From positions 1 through 27,239 of the forward strand of contig JAEZEQ010000055.1 in the NCBI GenBank assembly GCA_023432985.1: DNA of 27,239 nucleotides, given 5' to 3'. The position numbers and the translations under genes were made by a program. How positions within the stretch are numbered: position 1 is the first letter of the stretch; each line of letters opens with the position of its first letter. The notes under the pieces were generated by a model. The model did no database searches. It saw only the letters and a program-made list of their open reading frames with translations, and had not been told where the DNA came from. The DNA is from Bacteroidota bacterium. GTDB taxonomy: Bacteria > Bacteroidota > Bacteroidia > CAIKAF01. This document shows positions 23,134-27,239 of the stretch, piece after piece.

Positions 23134-25275
23134 TTACTTAAATATAATTTTCAGGGGTTCGCTTTCTTCTCCTGCTATATTAACTCGTAATACATATACA
23201 CCTGCAGCCAAATTATTTCTTGGGATTTGCATGCGCATATTCATTTTGTCGAATTGCAGCATGGATTTAGAAACCTGTACACCACTCATGCTGATAAGTT
23301 CTATCGATTGAATGTCTTCCGGTTTCAATTCGTCCGCAAATTGAATGAACACTACATCAGAAGCCGGATTCGGATAAACAGTGAATGGAGTATTCTCTTT
23401 ACGGTCGCAGGATACACTTTGACTTGGATATTCTTTATATTCACCGTTAAAGTCGAACTGTGTAAGTCTGTAATAGCTTAATCCGCTTTCAAATCTTTTA
23501 TCGGAATAGGAATAGTGTAACACTTCGTTCGAATTACCTGCCCCGTCAATGGTAGCTATTGCTTCCCAATCTTGCATATCTGTACTTTTCTCGAGTAAGA
23601 AATACTGGTTGTTGATTTCGGAAGCGGTAGTCCATTTTACGACAACTTCATTTTGCATACAATGTGCATTGAAGTCGGTAAGTTCTACGGGAAGGGGACT
23701 TACATTTCCATTCGAGTTGCCATGTATCCAAAGTTCGGAAAAAGTAGGCACATTGTATACTACATAACGCCCTGAATTATCAATAAATGAAGGCCAAAGC
23801 CATTTAGGCTCTCCATTTGTCATAGGCATGTGCATAGAAGATTGAGCTCCGCTCACGCAATTATCGGTGAAAGTGCCATTTATCACTGAGGGGTTAAGCG
23901 TATTGGAATATTTTCCTAAATATAATTCGGTCATATTTCCCCAAAGGAAATCATCGTTTGGATTCACGTTGGCATTGGCTTCAAGAATCAATGCGTCCAT
24001 TTCTTGTTTAGAGAAAAATACGCGCACTTGAATGGGATTTGTGGGCTGAAATTCGGGAATTACAGCATAACGACGCCCCATAACCGTGGTTGTATAAAGG
24101 GGGTTAACTGAGGCACAAGCCTGCACATCGATGGGATTGCTATCCACATAAGCTACAACACTTACTTCACCCAAATTTTGTCCGCCCGAATTTATAGAAA
24201 GCAAAATGCGATCATCTTTAATGAAATCGACCCAATTATTTCCGTCTACGACACAATCGCAGGTATCGAGATTATTGGCCAAATAGTTCGGTTCTTGTCC
24301 GGGAAACAGGGTGATAGGTGCTCCAACGCGGATTATACAAGGGTTTGCCGGGAATTTGGCTTTCACTATATAGGTTTCTACAGTTGGAACAAAAGGAATG
24401 GTGTAGGCTAGTGAAGAACCGGTTCCGATTGCACTTTGTAGCACCGTATTGGTGTCTGTATTATTATATAAGCTATAGGTAACACCGGTCTGACTTGAAG
24501 CAACTTTAATTTCGTTGTTTGCACCACGACAAGTGGTGGTTGAAACCGGAAATACGGATTGATTTAAAGGCGGAACATAGAGTGTTGAAGTAACCTTAGA
24601 GGCATATCGATAGATTTTACTTCCGTGAGTGGCAGTCAGCAACAACTTAAATGTATAAACACCCGGTACAGTAATACCTGTAATTTGTGTGTTGACAGTA
24701 GTGGGCGAAGTGAAGGTAAATGGACCGGGGCCTGTACCTGTCCACTGATAGGTGATGTTTACATCAGCTAAATTTCCGGAAGGATTGCCGGTTGCAACTA
24801 AATTGCCGGGGGCGCACAGATAGTGGGTAGAGAGAGACGGGGTGACTGTGGGTGTACCTCCGGCGGCATTCAGTTGCTGAAATGAAAATACTCCATTCCC
24901 GCCTGAACAGGATGAAATATTATAAGGACCAATTACTATCATCCAATTTGCATTACAGGGATTAGCTGTAGATAAGAGACCTCCGCTAATTAATTTAATT
25001 CCCGAACTGTCAGGTAAAGTCCATGTATGATTACCGCCCCAGGCAATTCGGGCATTGTTTTCAACAATAACCGTAATGGGGGCTTCTGAAATCCAGTTGG
25101 TTTCGGCATCAATAGTTAATGTCGCACCATTGGTAATACGAAGCGTTCCATTAAAAGTGGAAGGGTTAAGTGTGGAGATGTTGGTGTTTGTGCTAATTAC
25201 AACTTCAGCACTTGCTTTCGATACAGAAAGCACCAAGCTTAAGCTTAAGGCGCAGAGAGTCAATAAGTTTTTCAT
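23134..25275 (-). CDS. Secreted T9SS type A sorting-domain protein (complete paralog)
   Basis: A 713-residue secreted protein without a recognised enzyme. From M at 25275: signal peptide about 1-23 (SVSKASA); residues 28-105 beta-strand-rich with hydrophobic repeats, like the start of a beta-helix or adhesin; an Ig/PKD-like segment about 150-235 (YQWTGTGPGPF, GVYTFKLLLTATHG); a long region about 240-530 that I do not recognise, carrying TCDCVVDGNNWVDFIKDDR; a fibronectin-like beta segment with NNQYFLLEKS and YRLTQFDFNG; and a T9SS type A sorting domain about 628-713 (TVYPNPASDVV, AGVYVLRVNIAG, KIIFK). It should be exported and attached to, or released from, the cell surface. The start at 25275 is preferred to 25299 because it begins the signal peptide directly and follows a near-perfect promoter. 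A paralog lies immediately upstream. Confidence 0.85.
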   Translation of the reverse strand: MKNLLTLCALSLSLVLSVSKASAEVVISTNTNISTLNPSTFNGTLRITNGATLTIDAETNWISEAPITVIVENNARIAWGGNHTWTLPDSSGIKLISGGLLSTANPCNANWMIVIGPYNISSCSGGNGVFSFQQLNAAGGTPTVTPSLSTHYLCAPGNLVATGNPSGNLADVNITYQWTGTGPGPFTFTSPTTVNTQITGITVPGVYTFKLLLTATHGSKIYRYASKVTSTLYVPPLNQSVFPVSTTTCRGANNEIKVASSQTGVTYSLYNNTDTNTVLQSAIGTGSSLAYTIPFVPTVETYIVKAKFPANPCIIRVGAPITLFPGQEPNYLANNLDTCDCVVDGNNWVDFIKDDRILLSINSGGQNLGEVSVVAYVDSNPIDVQACASVNPLYTTTVMGRRYAVIPEFQPTNPIQVRVFFSKQEMDALILEANANVNPNDDFLWGNMTELYLGKYSNTLNPSVINGTFTDNCVSGAQSSMHMPMTNGEPKWLWPSFIDNSGRYVVYNVPTFSELWIHGNSNGNVSPLPVELTDFNAHCMQNEVVVKWTTASEINNQYFLLEKSTDMQDWEAIATIDGAGNSNEVLHYSYSDKRFESGLSYYRLTQFDFNGEYKEYPSQSVSCDRKENTPFTVYPNPASDVVFIQFADELKPEDIQSIELISMSGVQVSKSMLQFDKMNMRMQIPRNNLAAGVYVLRVNIAGEESEPLKIIFK
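23453..23581. repeat. Near-identical 129-bp tract shared by the two T9SS paralogs (copy 1)
   Basis: Aligned without gaps to 25944-26072, this tract differs at only 3 of 129 positions, by direct comparison. Synonymous sites are conserved too, unlike the sequence just outside it. Confidence 0.9.
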
Positions 25276-25296
25276 TCTAATGGGGGGATTAGACCG

Positions 25297-25328
25297 CAAA
25301 GATAAGGCGCAATTTTTTAATACGCAAA
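25297..25328 (-). promoter_or_regulatory. Promoter of the complete T9SS paralog (TTTG-N20-TATCTTTG)
   Basis: On the minus strand, TTTG (25328-25325) is followed after 20 bases by TATCTTTG (25304-25297), matching the Bacteroidota -33/-7 consensus in both boxes and spacing. The ATG at 25275 is 21 bases further on. Confidence 0.75.
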
Positions 25329-25504
25329 TAATTAGTTCATTTTCAGTTATAATTTTTTTGTTAAAACAGGGATTTAAGGCGGCATGTCTTGCTGTTATTA
25401 GGCTTATATCGAGTGTTTTTTTTAGAATCGGCTTGCATTTTTGTGGGAATTAAGAATGAAATCTGTAATGCATAGTTTATCTATGCACTGCTTTTGGGGC
25501 ATAC

Positions 25505-25540
25505 AATAAAAAACCCCTTCGGATTAGGAAGGGTTTTTTC
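25505..25540 (-). terminator. Terminator of the partial T9SS paralog
   Basis: A hairpin with A6-C3 pairing G3-T6 plus an inner TTC/GAA (one bulged C) ends on the minus strand in a T run, about 85 bases beyond the stop codon at 25625. Its left half, 25505-25520, is identical to 22605-22620. Confidence 0.75.
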
Positions 25541-25624
25541 TGTGTTTACTTTGAATCTTTTTTCAATGAATGCGAAGTCTATTCATTGTTATTTTCAATT
25601 CTTTACATCTAATCTGAATAGCGT

Positions 25625-27239
25625 TTATTTAAATAGTATTTTCACCGGTTCGCTTTTTTCGCCTGCGATATTTACGCGCAACACATATACACCGGCTGGC
25701 AAATTATTTCGGGGGATTTGCATGCGCATATTCATTTTGTCGACTTGTAAATGATATGTCGACAAGGACTTACCACTTATATTGATGAGTTCTACCGATT
25801 CAATTTCTTCTGCATTCAGTTCGCTTGCAAATTCTATATAAACTGCATCTGTAGCCGGATTCGGATAAACAGTGAATGGAGCATTCTTTTTAGGTTCGCA
25901 GGAAATGCTTTGACTTGGATATTCTTTAGAATTTCCGTTGAAATCGAACTGTGTAAGTCTGTAATACGTTAATCCGCTTTCAAATCTTTTATCGGAATAG
26001 GAATAGTGTAAAACTTCGTTCGAATTACCTGCCCCGTCAATGGTAGCTATTGCTTCCCAATCTTGCATATCTCTACTTTTTTCGAGTAAGAAATATTGAT
26101 TATTGATTTCGGAAGCGGTAGACCATTTTACCATTATTTCATTCGGCATACAATGGGCATTAAATTCGATAAGTTCGACAGGAAGGGGACTTGTATTTCC
26201 ATTTGTATTTCCATGCAACCAAAGTTCAGAGAAAGTGAGTACACTATATTCGGTATAGCGCCCCAATAGATCTTGAAAGGATGTCCATAGGTTTATCGGT
26301 TCGCCATTTGCGCTTTGCATGTGCATAGAAGACTGAGCTCCGTTTAGACAATTGTCTGAGAAAGTGCCATTAATTACGGCGGGATTTAGCGTATTGGAAT
26401 ATTTACCTAAATACAATTCAGAAACAATTCCTGTAGGAAAATCATCATTCGGGTTTACATTGGCATTGGCTGCGAGCGCTAAAGCATCAAACTCTGTTTT
26501 AGAGAAAAATAGGCGCACTTGAATGGGATTCGCAGGTGGGAATTCCGGATATACCGCAAAATGACGTCCCATAACTGTGGTAGTATAAAGCGGATTGCTA
26601 GAGGCGCAGGCCGGAACATCAATGGGGCTGCTGCCTACATAAGATACTACCCTTACTTCACCCAAATTTTGTCCGCCCGAATGAATAGAAACTAAAATAC
26701 GATCATCTTTGATAAAATCGACCCAATTATTACCGTCTACGATACAATCGCAGGTATCCAGGTCATTGGCCAAATAGTTTGGTTCTTGTCCGGGAGAAAG
26801 CGTAATAGGCGCTCCAACGCGAATTATACATGGGTTTGCCGGGAATTCGGCTTTCAGGATATAGGTTTCTACAGCCGGTGAAAATGGGATAGTATAAGAC
26901 AAAGAAGATCCGGTTCCGATTGCACTCTGCAGCACGGTATTGGTATCTGTATTATTGTATAAGCTGTAGACTACACCGGTCTGACTTGAACCAACTTCAA
27001 TTTCGTTGTTTGCACCGCGACAAGTGGTGGTTGAAGCCGGAAATACGGATTGATTAAATGGAGGAACATAAAGGGTTGAAGTGACCTTGGAAGCATATCT
27101 ATAGACTTTACTACCATGAATAGCTGTAAGTAATAGCTTAAATGTATAAACAGCCGGTACAGTTATGCCTGTAATTTGTGTATTATAGGATGTGGGTGAA
27201 GTGAAAGTGAATGATCCGGGGCCGGTACCCGTCCAAAGA
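25625..27239 (-). CDS. Secreted T9SS type A sorting-domain protein (second paralog, 5' end outside the window)
   Basis: The reading frame is open from the stop at 25625 to the window edge (about 537 residues visible), so the gene starts beyond 27239. It aligns with the complete paralog through the Ig/PKD-like part (LWTGTGPGSFTFTSP at the edge), the unrecognised middle region (TCDCIVDGNNWVDFIKDDR), the fibronectin-like segment and the T9SS type A tail (TVYPNPATDAVYIEF, AGVYVLRVNIAG, KILFK). Most residues are the same in both, but the membrane-distal half and the sorting domain carry scattered replacements, so both copies appear to be maintained as proteins. A GTG codon at 26935 could be mistaken for a start, but it lies inside the conserved domain. 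The N terminus and signal peptide cannot be seen here. Confidence 0.88.
   Translation of the reverse strand, partial: LWTGTGPGSFTFTSPTSYNTQITGITVPAVYTFKLLLTAIHGSKVYRYASKVTSTLYVPPFNQSVFPASTTTCRGANNEIEVGSSQTGVVYSLYNNTDTNTVLQSAIGTGSSLSYTIPFSPAVETYILKAEFPANPCIIRVGAPITLSPGQEPNYLANDLDTCDCIVDGNNWVDFIKDDRILVSIHSGGQNLGEVRVVSYVGSSPIDVPACASSNPLYTTTVMGRHFAVYPEFPPANPIQVRLFFSKTEFDALALAANANVNPNDDFPTGIVSELYLGKYSNTLNPAVINGTFSDNCLNGAQSSMHMQSANGEPINLWTSFQDLLGRYTEYSVLTFSELWLHGNTNGNTSPLPVELIEFNAHCMPNEIMVKWSTASEINNQYFLLEKSRDMQDWEAIATIDGAGNSNEVLHYSYSDKRFESGLTYYRLTQFDFNGNSKEYPSQSISCEPKKNAPFTVYPNPATDAVYIEFASELNAEEIESVELINISGKSLSTYHLQVDKMNMRMQIPRNNLPAGVYVLRVNIAGEKSEPVKILFK
25944..26072. repeat. Near-identical 129-bp tract shared by the two T9SS paralogs (copy 2)
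   Basis: This is the partner of 23453-23581, with 3 differences in 129 positions (two adjacent to the Tyr-Arg-Leu codons, one in the middle). It encodes the segment around DMQDWEAIATIDGAGNSNEV in both proteins. Confidence 0.9.

Larger units (their letters stand above)
25276..25624. other. 349-base intergenic region between the T9SS paralogs
   Basis: It holds the promoter of the complete paralog near its left end and the terminator of the partial paralog near its right end. Between them, about 25330-25500 is AT-rich with no open frame that looks like a gene. A 7-bp inverted repeat (TGCATAG at 25469-25475, CTATGCA at 25481-25487, loop TTTAT) is present; its role is unknown. Confidence 0.7.

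Noticed and set aside
26935..26937. Apparent start of the partial T9SS gene at a GTG codon
   Set aside because: The frame stays open upstream to the window edge and still matches the paralog, so this is an internal Val codon.
1..27239. Defence island, prophage, CRISPR or mobile element
   Set aside because: No nuclease, integrase, transposase, phage structural gene or regularly spaced repeats were found; dGTPase alone is not sufficient evidence of a defence locus.

Overview
The window looks like core chromosome of a Bacteroidota bacterium that carries a type IX secretion system (T9SS) and probably makes bacillithiol. Evidence: three large secreted proteins end in a T9SS type A sorting domain; a BshA glycosyltransferase is present; ribosome-binding sites are A-rich rather than GGAGG-like; many genes are preceded by the Bacteroidota -7 promoter box TAnnTTTG; and the gene order rsfS-ftsH-cdsA-psd beside birA is familiar from this phylum. 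Base composition is moderately AT-rich and looks even. I see no rRNA, tRNA, CRISPR array, integrase or transposase. The order within Bacteroidota cannot be fixed from this sequence.

Layout, left to right. 1-1400: enolase (-) with its terminator. 1400-4780: a secreted Cys-rich HMA-like protein and a 992-residue secreted peptidoglycan amidase with CUB, lectin-like and T9SS domains. 4800-6860: BshA and a short-chain dehydrogenase. 6900-8830: a secreted M1 metallopeptidase that shares a bidirectional terminator with a DUF4197 lipoprotein (-). 9600-11400: divergent gpsA (-) and an ACP-phosphodiesterase-like gene (+). 11450-12300: an M23/LysM cell-wall peptidase. 12500-15000: a very compact block, NUDIX(-)/pyrE(+)-SRPBCC(+)/birA(-), in which the divergent start codons overlap and the convergent stop codons overlap. 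14970-18970: the operon rsfS-ftsH-cdsA-psd. 18970-22580: a leftward cluster pyrD, HMG-CoA lyase, dGTPase, TPR protein. 22650-27239: a small lipoprotein and two tandem paralogous T9SS proteins, the second cut by the window end.

Functionally the core genes cover membrane lipid synthesis (gpsA, cdsA, psd and perhaps acpH), pyrimidine synthesis (pyrD makes orotate, pyrE uses it), glycolysis (eno), biotin loading (birA), ribosome dormancy (rsfS), membrane proteolysis (ftsH), dNTP control (dgt) and the first step of bacillithiol synthesis (bshA). The accessory part is extracytoplasmic: cell-wall hydrolases, a peptidase, lipoproteins and the T9SS cargo.

I do not see a clearly new multi-gene system. 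The best leads are the overlapping-boundary block with a possibly leaderless pyrE, very short promoter-to-start distances at several genes, the unusual domain set of the amidase, and the tandem T9SS paralogs with a tract of near-identical DNA that suggests gene conversion.
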